The notes under the pieces: generated by a model | Told to the model about the DNA's origin: nothing | Databases searched by the model: none | Seen by the model: the letters and a program-made list of their open reading frames with translations, nothing else | Shown here: in pieces, positions 1 to 7,797 of the stretch | How positions within the stretch are numbered: position 1 is the first letter of the stretch | Layout of the letters: each line of letters begins with the position of its first letter | Translations under genes and position numbers: made by a program | From: Streptomyces sindenensis | Lineage (GTDB): Bacteria; Actinomycetota; Actinomycetes; Streptomycetales; Streptomycetaceae | Direction: 5' to 3' | NCBI RefSeq assembly: GCF_014649035.1 | Contig: NZ_BMSG01000014.1 | Location: 62,001-126,000, forward strand | DNA length: 64,000 nucleotides

Positions 1-435
1 AGGTTCCTGGTCGCCGCGGTGACCGGGACGACGCTGCCGCTCGCGGTGACGATGCTGCTCGGCGGGATCGCGGGCGGCGTGCTGAACCCGATCCTGACGA
101 CGGTCATCTACGAGCGTGTACCCGACCGGCTGCGCAGCCGGGTGTCGGGGGCGCTGACAGCGGGCTGCGAGTTCGCGATGCCGGTGGGCGGGCTCGCGGC
201 CGGGCTGCTGGTGGAGGGCGCGGGGGCGACGGGGGCGCTGCTGGCGATGGGCGGGGTCTACTTCCTGGCGACGCTGAGCCCGCTGGTGTTCCCGTCCTGG
301 CGGACGCTGGACGACGCTCCGGGGGCGGGCGCCGTACAGAAGGCGCCCTGGCCGCAGCCCGTACCGTCGGAACCGGCCCTGGCACCGGCACCGGTCAGCA
401 GCTCGGCACCTTCCCGCCCGACTCCAGGGCCTTGA
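1..435 (+). CDS. MFS transporter, C-terminal fragment (5' end outside window)
   Basis: The frame is open from base 1 and closes with TGA at 433–435, leaving about 144 C-terminal residues. Alternating glycine/alanine-rich hydrophobic stretches (around residues 14–33 and 60–95) flank a short charged loop containing VPDRLRSR, as in the second half of major facilitator permeases. A Pro/Ala-rich cytoplasmic tail of about 45 residues follows the last helix. The substrate cannot be inferred. The 3' end overlaps the convergent protease gene by 41 bases, so the tail is encoded antisense to the end of that gene. The family assignment is good; the true start is not in the window. Confidence 0.75.
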   Translation, partial: RFLVAAVTGTTLPLAVTMLLGGIAGGVLNPILTTVIYERVPDRLRSRVSGALTAGCEFAMPVGGLAAGLLVEGAGATGALLAMGGVYFLATLSPLVFPSWRTLDDAPGAGAVQKAPWPQPVPSEPALAPAPVSSSAPSRPTPGP

Positions 436-1183
436 GCGAGCCGACCGCGTCCTTGAGCGTGGAGACGGGCACGATCCGCAGCCCCTCGGGCGCCTCGGCC
501 TCCGCCTGACCGCACTCGGCCTTCGGTACGAGGAAGACGCTCGCGCCGTCGCGGTGGGCGCCCTGGACCTTCATCGACACACCGCCGACCGCGCCGACCC
601 TGCCGTCCGCGGTGATCGTCCCCGTACCGGCGATGGTGCGGCCGCCGGTGAGGCCGCCGCCGGAGCCGTTGCCGTCGAGCTTGTCGATGATGCCGAGGGA
701 GAGGAAGAGCCCGGCGCTCGGACCGCCGATGTCGCCGAGGTCCACGTCCACCCGCATCGACCCGGGCTCGCGGTCCAGGTAGTCCAGGGCGGCGTCGACG
801 GCGACGTTCTGCGACTCCTTCATGTCGTCGAGGTTGTGCTTCTCGATCTCCTTCTCGGAGCCGCCGGTGGGGTAGACGGCGTCGCGCGGCATGACCGCCC
901 GGTCGGTCCGGAACCAGCTGTCGAAGACCTCGCCGATGCGGACGTCCGCCTTCGGCCCGGTGGCGAGGATCGTCGTCATCCGCAGCTGCCCGTCGGTGGG
1001 CCGGGTCTCGGCCCCGGTGATGGTGATCACCGGCCGTCCGTCGTCCTTGCCGAGCACGTCCGCGGTCACCCCGGGCCGCGCCAGGGTGAACGGCAGCGGC
1101 GCGAGGGCCGCCGTACCGAACAGGGCGAGGACGGGGAGTGCGCAGAGGGCGAGGACGCGGGGGCGCGAGAGACGAGAGAGCAC
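395..1183 (-). CDS. Lon-like (S16) serine/lysine protease, YlbL-like, secreted or membrane-anchored
   Basis: The protein has 262 residues. An N-terminal hydrophobic segment (about residues 9–30) after a basic start anchors or exports it. The C-terminal half carries the Lon protease dyad context: Ser156 in GGPSAG and Lys205 in GGVSMKVQGAHRDG, the same spacing and neighbours as in Lon/YlbL peptidases. YlbL relatives usually carry a PDZ domain before the Lon domain. Here residues 31–125 are short and no PDZ GLGF-like loop is evident, so this looks like the PDZ-less short form. The start codon opens a hydrophobic leader. The role is probably envelope proteolysis; the substrate is unknown. Confidence 0.8.
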   Translation of the reverse strand: MLSRLSRPRVLALCALPVLALFGTAALAPLPFTLARPGVTADVLGKDDGRPVITITGAETRPTDGQLRMTTILATGPKADVRIGEVFDSWFRTDRAVMPRDAVYPTGGSEKEIEKHNLDDMKESQNVAVDAALDYLDREPGSMRVDVDLGDIGGPSAGLFLSLGIIDKLDGNGSGGGLTGGRTIAGTGTITADGRVGAVGGVSMKVQGAHRDGASVFLVPKAECGQAEAEAPEGLRIVPVSTLKDAVGSLKALESGGKVPSC

Positions 1184-1291
1184 GCACCCAATCTAACCGC
1201 CGCGCCGGAACGGGAAAGCGCCAGGCGTGCGCCGCCCGGCGCACGCCCCGACGCGTACGCGTCCACCCACCGGAGGGGGACGGCTACGCGC

Positions 1292-1936
1292 CTACCGCAG
1301 CGCGTCCGCCACTTCCCGGGCGGCGTCGAGCACGCGCGGCCCGACCCGTTCCGGTACGGCGTCGGCAAGCATGACAACACCGACGCTGCCCTCGACGCCC
1401 GAGACCCCGACGAGGGGCGCGGCCGCCCCGCTGGCGCCGGCTTCGAGTTCGCCGTGGGTGAGGGTGTAGCCGGGGTGGCCGGACTCCGTGGCCTGCCGGG
1501 CGGACAGGATGGCCCGGCCCGCGGCGCCCCGGTCCAGGGGATGGCGGAAGCCCGCCCGGTAGGCGACGTGGTAGTCGGTCCACGTGGGCTCGACCACGGC
1601 GACCGCGAGGGCGTCGCTGCCGTCGACGAGCGTGAGGTGGGCGGTGGCCCCTATGTCCTCGGCCAGGGAACGCAGCGCGGGCAGCGCCGCTTCCCGGACG
1701 AGCGGGTGCACTTGTCTGCCGAGCCGCAGCACACCGAGGCCGACCCGGGCGCGACCGCCCAGGTCGCGGCGTACCAGGGCGTGCTGCTCCAGCGTGGCGA
1801 GCAGCCGGTAGACGACGGTCCGGTTGACACCGAGCTTGTTGGACAGCTCGGTCACGGTCAGGCCGTGGTCGGTGTCGGCGAGCAGTTTGAGGACGCGCAG
1901 TCCTCGGTCGAGCGTCTGGGAGGTCTCCGCTGTCAC
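1292..1936 (-). CDS. IclR-family transcriptional regulator
   Basis: The protein has 214 residues. The N-terminal winged helix-turn-helix (residues about 8–65) contains LTVTELSNKLGVNRTVVYRL, typical of IclR. The C-terminal effector domain (about 85–210) is GAF-like, with the family's alanine/glycine-rich RGAAGRAIL segment. The GTG start at 1936 follows a good Shine-Dalgarno run (GGAGAGGGCGTC) on the minus strand. The effector and targets are unknown. No catabolic operon sits beside it, so target prediction by neighbourhood fails. It is slightly shorter than the usual 240–260 residues. Confidence 0.88.
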   Translation of the reverse strand: MTAETSQTLDRGLRVLKLLADTDHGLTVTELSNKLGVNRTVVYRLLATLEQHALVRRDLGGRARVGLGVLRLGRQVHPLVREAALPALRSLAEDIGATAHLTLVDGSDALAVAVVEPTWTDYHVAYRAGFRHPLDRGAAGRAILSARQATESGHPGYTLTHGELEAGASGAAAPLVGVSGVEGSVGVVMLADAVPERVGPRVLDAAREVADALR

Positions 1937-2360
1937 GACGCCCTCTCCTCTTCGGGGTGAGCGACGACGGCCTGCTCCGACGGTTGCGACGCCGGTCCCA
2001 GCGGCGACGCACGGAGAGGCCGCCGGTCTGGCAAGGCACCGGCTGCGCTCCGCGGCGGCGTTGCCACGGGGCGTTCATATGGCGGGGACAGTAGCGAGCC
2101 GGTCCGCTCAGCGGAAGTCCTCGTCCAGAATCCGGTCTCCGGACGCGGGGCCCCGAAACGGCCCACGCATAAGGGCCAGTCAGCGGGACGGCGTCCGGAA
2201 AGCGAACATCTACGCGCGTTCACGTGTCACGACTTCGCCGGGTCGACGCGTCCACGGATGTGAACCGGCGTTAACTGCGCGTGAACGGACACCGGAGAAA
2301 TTTCCCGGGAACGAGGCCCGGAAACGTGGCCCTACGCCCACGGGGAGAGCCGGTAACGCC

Positions 2361-2400
2361 GTCGGCCCGTGCGGAGGTTGGAACCTCCGCACGGGCCGAC
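2361..2400. terminator. Perfect 19-bp inverted repeat, 2-base loop
   Basis: Positions 2361–2379 and 2382–2400 are exact reverse complements (GTCGGCCCGTGCGGAGGTT and its complement), separated by GG. It lies about 150 bases downstream of the helicase stop on the minus strand. A very stable hairpin could end that transcript; there is no U-run, as is common in Streptomyces. A full-length cruciform or operator role is also possible because the loop is only two bases. Confidence 0.6.
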
Positions 2401-2532
2401 GGGACCGACGGGACCGGCGGAACCGACTCGGACGCCGGGGCCGACGGGACCGGCGGGACCGACTCGGACGCCGGGGCCGACGGGACCCACGCGGACGCCG
2501 GGGCCAACGGGACCCACGCGGACGCCGGGAAG
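2401..2532. repeat. Tandem repeats of 36 bp and 27 bp, collagen-like if translated
   Basis: Two 36-bp units (2410–2445, 2446–2481), each starting GGGACCGGCGG, are followed by two 27-bp units beginning GGGACCCACGCGGACGCC (2482–2508, 2509–2532, the last incomplete). All units are multiples of 9. Read on either strand, some frames encode Gly-Pro-rich collagen-like triplets, but none has a credible start and ribosome binding site. The block sits directly after the helicase stop codon. Confidence 0.75.
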
Positions 2533-2546
2533 GAACGGCTGCGGGG

Positions 2547-4331
2547 TCATGTCATCCGCGTCGCCCACTCCTGGACCTTCGCGATGCGCGTCTGGATCTG
2601 GTGGGCGGTGGCCTCCGCGCTCGGCGGGCCGCCGCAGACGCGGCGCAGTTCGTTGTGGATCACGCCGTGCGGCTTGCCGCTCTGGTGGGTGTAGGCGGAG
2701 ACCATCGTGTTGAGCTGTTTGCGCAGGCTCAGCAGCTGCTTGTGCGTGACCACGGGCCGGGCCTCGGCGGGCTTCTCCAGGAGGTCGGCCTCCTCGGCCG
2801 GCTTCTGGCGGCTGTGCGCGATCTGCCGGCTCTGCCGCTTCTGGAGGAGGAGCTGCACCTGGTCGGGCTCCAGGAGCCCCGGGATGCCGAGGTAGTCCTG
2901 CTCCTCCTCACTGCCCGGGTGGGCCTGCATGCCGAATTCGGCACCGTCGTACAGCACCCGGTCGAAGACGGCGTCGGACTCCAGGGCCTCGAAGGGCAGC
3001 TGGTCCTCGGTCTCCTCGTCCTCCAGCTTCTCGGCGTCGGCGAGGAGCTTGTCCTCCTCCGAGAAGGGGTTCTCCTCGTCGCCGCCCTTCTTCGGCTTGT
3101 CGAGGACGTGGTCGCGCTCGACCTCCATCTCGTTGGCGAAGTCGAGGAGCATCGGGATGGTCGGCAGGAAGACGGAGGCCGTCTCGCCGCGCCGGCGGGA
3201 GCGCACGAAGCGGCCGACGGCCTGGGCGAAGAAGAGAGGCGTCGAGATGGTGGTCGCGTACACGCCGACGGCGAGGCGCGGCACGTCGACGCCTTCGGAC
3301 ACCATCCGGACCGCGACCATCCAGCGCGACTCGTCCGCGCTGAACTGGTCGATCTTCTTCGACGCGGCCTTCTCGTCGGAGAGGACCACGGTCGCGGACT
3401 CCCCGGTGACCTTCTTCAGGATCTTGGCGTACGCGCGGGCCGATTCCTGGTCGGTGGCGATGACGAGGCCGCCCGCGTCGGGGATGCCCTTGCGGACCTC
3501 GGTGAGCCGCTTGTCGGCGGCGGCGAGGACGTTGGGGATCCACTCTCCGGTGGGCGCGAGCGCGGTGCGCCAGGCCTGGCCGATGGCGTCCTTGGTCATC
3601 GGCTCGCCGAGCCGGGCGGCGATCTCGTCGCCCGCCTTCGTACGCCAGCGCATGTTGCCGCTGTAGCTGAGGAAGATGACCGGGCGGACGACGCCGTCGG
3701 CCAGCGCGTTGCCGTAGCCGTAGGTGTAGTCGGCCGAGGAGCGGCGGATGCCGTCGTTCCCCTCCTCGTACTGGACGAAGGGGATCGGGTTGGTGTCCGA
3801 GCGGAACGGCGTACCGGTCAGCGCGAGCCGCCGGGTCGCCGGGTCGAACGCCTCCTGGCAGGCCTCCCCCCAGGACTTGGAGTCACCGGCGTGGTGGATC
3901 TCGTCGAGGATGACGAGCGTCTTGCGCTGCTCGCAGCGGTTGCGGTGGAGCATGGGGCGGACGCCGACACCGGCGTACGTCACGGCGACCCCGTGGTACT
4001 CCTTGCTCAGCGGACCGGCGCTGTAGTCGGGGTCGAGCTTGATCCCTATGCGGGCGGCCGCCTCCGCCCACTGCTTCTTGAGGTGCTCGGTCGGGGCGAC
4101 GACGGTGACCTGCTGCACGACGTGGTGGTGCAGCAGCCACGACGCGAGGGTCAGCGCGAACGTGGTTTTGCCGGCGCCGGGCGTCGCGACGGCGAGGAAG
4201 TCGCGCGGCTGCTCCTGGACGTACCTCTCCATGGCGCCTTGCTGCCAGGCTCGCAGCTTGTTGGCGGTGCCCCAGGGGGCGCGGCCGGGGAAGGCGGGTG
4301 AGAGGTGGTGGGAGGCGGTGGTAGTAGTCAC
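2547..4331 (-). CDS. Superfamily II DEAD/DEAH-box helicase
   Basis: The protein has 594 residues. Walker A is ATPGAGKT at 50–57, the Walker B/DEAD box is DEIH at 143–146, motif III is TGTPFRS shortly after, and motif VI is QAVGRFVRSRRRGE around residue 370. This is the arrangement of restriction-type/UvrB-like SF2 helicases. The region after about residue 400 is strongly acidic (EEENPF, EDEETEDQ), and the last 90 residues are Lys/Arg-rich, possibly nucleic-acid binding. Start ATG at 4331. The family is well represented in Streptomyces with no firm role. No methylase or nuclease partner is adjacent, so a restriction function is not supported. Confidence 0.85.
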   Translation of the reverse strand: MTTTTASHHLSPAFPGRAPWGTANKLRAWQQGAMERYVQEQPRDFLAVATPGAGKTTFALTLASWLLHHHVVQQVTVVAPTEHLKKQWAEAAARIGIKLDPDYSAGPLSKEYHGVAVTYAGVGVRPMLHRNRCEQRKTLVILDEIHHAGDSKSWGEACQEAFDPATRRLALTGTPFRSDTNPIPFVQYEEGNDGIRRSSADYTYGYGNALADGVVRPVIFLSYSGNMRWRTKAGDEIAARLGEPMTKDAIGQAWRTALAPTGEWIPNVLAAADKRLTEVRKGIPDAGGLVIATDQESARAYAKILKKVTGESATVVLSDEKAASKKIDQFSADESRWMVAVRMVSEGVDVPRLAVGVYATTISTPLFFAQAVGRFVRSRRRGETASVFLPTIPMLLDFANEMEVERDHVLDKPKKGGDEENPFSEEDKLLADAEKLEDEETEDQLPFEALESDAVFDRVLYDGAEFGMQAHPGSEEEQDYLGIPGLLEPDQVQLLLQKRQSRQIAHSRQKPAEEADLLEKPAEARPVVTHKQLLSLRKQLNTMVSAYTHQSGKPHGVIHNELRRVCGGPPSAEATAHQIQTRIAKVQEWATRMT

Positions 4332-4412
4332 GGTCTCCGGTTCGGGGCTCTCGGGTACGTGGGGCGCTGCCCGTACCGCACCCGGCCCGAAGGGCCCGGC
4401 CCGCGATACGAC

Positions 4413-4441
4413 AACCGGGCCACCTTACCGGGGGCCCGGTT
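4413..4441. terminator. Hairpin downstream of the toxin-antitoxin pair
   Basis: A 9-bp perfect inverted repeat (AACCGGGCC at 4413–4421, its complement at 4433–4441) with an 11-base loop lies about 47 bases past the toxin stop on the minus strand and before the helicase start. It probably ends the toxin-antitoxin transcript. Confidence 0.5.
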
Positions 4442-4487
4442 GAGAACTCGTACGAACAGGCCGCACCGGGGGCGGACGAGACCGTGC

Positions 4488-4871
4488 TCACATCGCGTCG
4501 TGCAGAGCCCTCAGCCGCCCGGCGATCTGGTCCACGTCCTCAAGACTGCCCATGGCCACCTCGATGACGAGTTTGTACGCCTCGTCCTGGTCGACCTCGA
4601 CCATGTCGGTCCCGTTGATGTCGAGGAACACGACCGTGGACATCCACGCCATGCGCTTGTTGCCGTCGACGAGGGGGTGGTTCACAGCCAGCGACTGCAA
4701 CAGCCCGGCGGCCTTCTGGAAGAGTTCGGTGTATGCCTCGACACCGAACATCTGCGACTGGGGCCGGTGGACCGCCGAGCTGAGCAGCCCCAGGTCGCGC
4801 ACCGCGACCTGCTGCCCCCCACAGGCGAGCTCCGCCAGGTCCAGGACTTCCTGGACCGTCAGATACTTCAC
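4488..4871 (-). CDS. Fic/Doc-family toxin
   Basis: The protein has 127 residues, the usual Doc length. The Fic core HPLVDGNKRMAW spans residues 65–76 with the catalytic His65, Asp69, the GN loop and Arg73, fitting the Doc form of HxFx(D/A)xNKR. Doc proteins phosphorylate EF-Tu and arrest translation; other Fic proteins AMPylate targets. GTG start at 4871 overlaps the antitoxin stop by one base (TAGTG) and is preceded by GGGGGAG, so translation is coupled to the antitoxin. The order antitoxin then toxin is typical of a type II module. Residue 67 is Leu where Phe is usual. Confidence 0.9.
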   Translation of the reverse strand: MKYLTVQEVLDLAELACGGQQVAVRDLGLLSSAVHRPQSQMFGVEAYTELFQKAAGLLQSLAVNHPLVDGNKRMAWMSTVVFLDINGTDMVEVDQDEAYKLVIEVAMGSLEDVDQIAGRLRALHDAM

Positions 4872-5074
4872 TACTCCCCCAGCCTCCGCAGCAGATCGGC
4901 GTGGCGCACCGCGTACTTCGCACCGAGCCGGCGGACCGATTCCCGGTCGGCCTCGACCTCCAGATAGCGGTCGATCGCCTGAAGCACTATGGCGTGCATG
5001 CTGCGCCCCTCCTGCTCGGCGCGGAGCTTCAGCGCCTCTTGCTGGTCCTCACGTATACGCAGATTCATAGCCAT
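4871..5074 (-). CDS. Ribbon-helix-helix antitoxin paired with Doc
   Basis: The protein has 67 residues. The first 40 (MAMNLRIREDQQ, then EALKLRAEQEGRSMHAIVLQ) form the strand-helix-helix pattern of Arc/MetJ-type antitoxins. The charged C-terminal 25 residues would wrap the toxin. ATG at 5074 is chosen because the upstream extension crosses the opposing promoter region and lacks hydrophobic or domain character; a second ATG lies two codons in. A TACC-N5-GGTA repeat overlaps the start region (5073–5085) and could be its autoregulatory operator. Confidence 0.85.
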   Translation of the reverse strand: MAMNLRIREDQQEALKLRAEQEGRSMHAIVLQAIDRYLEVEADRESVRRLGAKYAVRHADLLRRLGE

Positions 5075-5085
5075 ACCAAAAAGGT
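5073..5085. promoter_or_regulatory. Candidate antitoxin operator TACC-AAAAA-GGTA
   Basis: On the plus strand TACC, five A residues and GGTA form a short inverted repeat touching the antitoxin start codon, in an unusually A/T-rich patch. Another GGTACC lies close by (5106–5111 region). Ribbon-helix-helix antitoxins commonly bind such short repeats over their own promoter, so this is inferred as the autoregulatory site. The transcript may be nearly leaderless, as no clear Shine-Dalgarno is seen. Confidence 0.4.
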
Positions 5086-5115
5086 ACCACTCATGGGGCC
5101 ATCGCGGTACCGTCC

Positions 5116-6621
5116 CTACTTCTCCCGTACGAGCACCCTCGTCGCCACCCACACCCCCACCAGCGCCACCCCCGCCATCGGCAGGAACACGGCCGCGAAC
5201 GCCCCCGGGTGCGAGCCCGCGGACCCCGCCTGCACCGCCCCGTGCGCGGCCGCGCCCACCGCTCCGCCGCCCAGCGCCGCGAAGGCCGCGCCGCCGGAGG
5301 CCAGGAGCAGCACGTTGGAGAGCCCGTCCGAGATCTGGAGGGCGGCGGAGTTGGAGCCCGCCTCCTCGGGGGCCGACAGCTTCAGGAGCAGGACGCTGGT
5401 GGAGGCGATCACCATGCCCATCCCGAAGCAGCCGAAGGCCCAGGCGACGGCGACGATCCAGACGGGGACGCCGTCGATCAGCACGGAGGGCGCGACGGCG
5501 ATCGAAGCGGCGACGAGCAGCATGCCGGTCACCATCAGCCGCTCCCGGTACGGCTCCATGCGCGGCCGGGACTGGACGAACGAACCGAGCGCCCAGGTCG
5601 CCCCGCCGACCGCCAGCGACAGCCCGGCCATCGTCGGGGACAGACCGCGCTGGGTGACCAGCATCAGCGGTACGAAGGACTCGGCGGCGATGAACGACCC
5701 GGCGGCGATCCCGCGCAGCAGGACCACCGAGGGCAGCCCGCGCGCGGCCCGCACGGTCCCGGTGGGCAGCAGTCCGCGCACGGCGGGCACGAGCAGGGCG
5801 GCGCCGGCGGCGGCGGGCAGGAGGGCGAGCCAGTTCAGCTCCTGCCCCGCGTACTGGAGCAGCCCCGCCCCGGCCGAGATCCCGAGGGCGAGCCGGATGC
5901 GGCGGCGGTCGTACGGCTCGGTGGCGGCGGCCGGGTCGGCGGGTCCGGAGGCCGTGCGCCGGATCGCCGGGAGGGCCAGGGCGAGCGGGATCACGATGAG
6001 GACGGGGATGCCCACGAAGACCCAGCGCCACCCGAGCTGCTCGGTCACCGTCCCGGAGGCGAGCGGTCCCACGACGGAGGGGATCACCCAGCTCGCGGCG
6101 AACGCGGCCAGGATCGCGGGCCGGATGTGCTCGGGGTAGGCCCGCCCGATGACGACGTACAGCGCGACGATCACCAGCCCGCCGCCGAGCCCCTGGACGG
6201 CCCGCCCCGCGATGAAGACCCACATGCTCGTCGCCGCCCCGGAGAGCAGCAGCCCGACGCCGAACGCGGTGATCCCGGTCGCGAGCGGCTGAAGCGGCCC
6301 GCGCCGGTCGGCCCACTGCCCGGAGAGGACCATGGCGAAGAGGCTGGTGGTGAAGTACGCGGAGAAGGCGAAGGCGTAGAGCGGGATCCCGTTCAGCTCG
6401 CGGGCGGCGACGGGCATCGCCGTACCGACCGCTGTGGCCTCGAACGCGATGAGGAACACCACGGACACGATGCCGATGCTCAGCGCCCGGTAGGTGCGCC
6501 CGAGGACCCCTTCGGCGGCCGCGGCGGGAAGGCCGGACAGCGGGTCCGCGGAGGGGGCGTCGGTCGCGGGCGGCGCGAGGTGTACGGCGTCGGTGCCGTC
6601 ACGGGGTTCGAGGGCGGTCAT
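5116..6621 (-). CDS. MFS transporter, drug-exporter type
   Basis: The protein has 501 residues with about 12–14 predicted membrane helices beginning near residue 48 after a soluble Pro/Ala-rich N-terminus. The loop after helix 2 contains GQWADRRGP (MFS motif A), and GWRWVFVGIP after helix 6 is typical of EmrB/DHA-type drug permeases. No regulator or biosynthetic gene adjoins it, so the substrate is unknown. It converges on nothing and is separated from the antitoxin by 41 bases. Confidence 0.85.
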   Translation of the reverse strand: MTALEPRDGTDAVHLAPPATDAPSADPLSGLPAAAAEGVLGRTYRALSIGIVSVVFLIAFEATAVGTAMPVAARELNGIPLYAFAFSAYFTTSLFAMVLSGQWADRRGPLQPLATGITAFGVGLLLSGAATSMWVFIAGRAVQGLGGGLVIVALYVVIGRAYPEHIRPAILAAFAASWVIPSVVGPLASGTVTEQLGWRWVFVGIPVLIVIPLALALPAIRRTASGPADPAAATEPYDRRRIRLALGISAGAGLLQYAGQELNWLALLPAAAGAALLVPAVRGLLPTGTVRAARGLPSVVLLRGIAAGSFIAAESFVPLMLVTQRGLSPTMAGLSLAVGGATWALGSFVQSRPRMEPYRERLMVTGMLLVAASIAVAPSVLIDGVPVWIVAVAWAFGCFGMGMVIASTSVLLLKLSAPEEAGSNSAALQISDGLSNVLLLASGGAAFAALGGGAVGAAAHGAVQAGSAGSHPGAFAAVFLPMAGVALVGVWVATRVLVREK

Positions 6622-6753
6622 GAGGTCAGCGTAAGGGGCATGGGTCGGTTTGAACCCTGTCGATGTACGGTCCCGGGCTCGGCCCTTGGTCGTAGGTCCG
6701 GGGCCCGGCTATGAACGGCGTGTGGCAGTCACGTTGCACGGCGGCCGGATTCC

Positions 6754-6782
6754 TTGAGGCGGGAGCCGGCGGCCCGTAGCGT
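6754..6782 (+). promoter_or_regulatory. Promoter of the tRNA-Cys gene
   Basis: TTGAGG (6754–6759) and TAGCGT (6777–6782) are separated by 17 bases and lie 40 bases before the mature tRNA 5' end. This matches the housekeeping sigma consensus well for Streptomyces. Confidence 0.55.
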
Positions 6783-6821
6783 CGTCGTCAGCAAGGAACA
6801 GCGGAACACCGCACCACCCCC

Positions 6822-6893
6822 GACCGTGTGCCCGAGAGGCTCAGTGGCTCGACTGCAACTCGAGTTACACCGGTTCGAATCCGGTCACGGTCT
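6822..6893 (+). tRNA. tRNA-Cys (anticodon GCA), atypical D arm
   Basis: The acceptor stem GACCGTG (6822–6828) pairs fully with CACGGTC (6886–6892). The anticodon stem is CTCGA/TCGAG with loop CTGCAAC, giving anticodon GCA at 6855–6857. The T arm is ACCGG-TTCGAAT-CCGGT. The discriminator is U, as cysteinyl-tRNA synthetase needs, and CCA is encoded (6894–6896). The D stem is weak: CCC faces GTG or TGG, leaving a C·U mismatch. The gene has its own promoter and terminator. Confidence 0.85.
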
Positions 6894-6903
6894 CCAGCGC
6901 AGG

Positions 6904-6937
6904 GAAGTGGCCGCCCCACGACGGGGGCGGCCACTTC
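6904..6937. terminator. tRNA-Cys / convergent gene terminator
   Basis: A perfect 14-bp stem (GAAGTGGCCGCCCC at 6904–6917 with 6924–6937) and 6-base loop starts 8 bases after the encoded CCA. It can serve the tRNA on the plus strand and the five-gene operon that ends at 6971 on the minus strand. Confidence 0.85.
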
Positions 6938-6970
6938 GGCTTCCCCCTGCACGGCGGCCCACCGGGTCGG

Positions 6971-7744
6971 TCAGCCGGTCTTGAGCGCCTTCATCACCGC
7001 ACGCGTGTCGCTGATCAGGTCGGCCCGGTAGGCGAGCATCTCGGGCCGGTCCAGCCCGTCGGGCGGACCGGCCCTTCCTTGGTCCATGTCCGGAGGAGAC
7101 ATCCAGGAGGCCAGGGTGAGCGCCACGACGGCACCGCCGTCCACCACCCGCACGCTCATCGATTCGTCCTCCATGACGAGCAGATACGCCAGGTCGCCGA
7201 GATCCGGTACGCGCTCCACCCGGTCGACGCCCGTTCCGTCGATCTCGGTCAGAGTGGTGCCCGCCTCGAACTCGGGGCGCGGGTCGGTCTCCTTGTGCAG
7301 CTCGGCCGTGAGAGAGGCCTGATAGCCGGTGGACCAGCCCGAGCCCTCGTCGCCGTCCGGCGCCCTGAGCACCGCTGTCGTGAAGTCGACGGTGCAGCGA
7401 ATGCGATGGAGGGCGGGGTGCTCGATGCCGTCCAGTTCGGTGGCGGGCTCGGCCGGGGGCGCCCCCAGCGCCGTGGCGAGCTCCTTCAGCTCCATCCCGG
7501 CGCAGGAGTCGGACTCCACGCGGTAGCCACGCGCGTCCGGCTTGCCGTCGCCGCCGATCCCGTACCCGAAGACGGCCGCGGCCCACACGGCCGACGCGGT
7601 CAGCGCCCCGGCGACACCCAAGAGCGCTCCGTGCCCCCGCCGCCGTCCGCCGGCCACAGGCCCTTGCTCCTGATCGAACCCGCTCACGACGTCCGGGGAC
7701 GAGCCCGGCCCGTCCTCCCCCACCAACTCCGGCTCAGAAATCAC
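6971..7744 (-). CDS. Hypothetical membrane-anchored protein (last gene of AG1/DUF6571-like operon)
   Basis: The 257-residue protein was not recognised. A soluble, acidic N-terminus (1–32) with an RRRGHG basic patch precedes one membrane helix (about residues 40–62, ALLGVAGALTASAVWAAAVF). The remaining 190 residues would be extracytoplasmic, with two Cys (in DSCAGME and RIRCTVD) that could form a disulfide. The lipoprotein upstream in the operon likewise has paired Cys in an exported domain. It lies 53 bases after the preceding small gene and is probably co-transcribed. Confidence 0.7.
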   Translation of the reverse strand: MISEPELVGEDGPGSSPDVVSGFDQEQGPVAGGRRRGHGALLGVAGALTASAVWAAAVFGYGIGGDGKPDARGYRVESDSCAGMELKELATALGAPPAEPATELDGIEHPALHRIRCTVDFTTAVLRAPDGDEGSGWSTGYQASLTAELHKETDPRPEFEAGTTLTEIDGTGVDRVERVPDLGDLAYLLVMEDESMSVRVVDGGAVVALTLASWMSPPDMDQGRAGPPDGLDRPEMLAYRADLISDTRAVMKALKTG

Positions 7745-7797
7745 GTCGGCACCTCCCCCTGGTCAACGGCCACGGTAGCGGTAGGACTTCTCCCGAT

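Larger units (their letters stand above)
1937..2546. other. Non-coding interval with palindrome and tandem repeats
   Basis: This 610-base gap lies between the helicase stop and the IclR start, both on the minus strand. The IclR-proximal half (1937–2360) shows no convincing gene; short reading frames there are Arg/Ser/Pro-rich and lack family features. The distal part holds a 40-base palindrome (2361–2400) and a block of GC-rich tandem repeats (2401–2532), listed separately. Confidence 0.6.

Noticed and set aside
1933..2223. 96-codon minus-strand frame overlapping the IclR start by four bases
   Set aside because: The ATGA-like overlap looks attractive but the protein is Arg/Ser/Pro-rich noise without a ribosome site.
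2332..2568. Collagen-like small protein encoded by the tandem repeats
   Set aside because: Gly-Pro triplets appear in frames on both strands, as expected from a 9-base repeat; no ribosome site or start is convincing.
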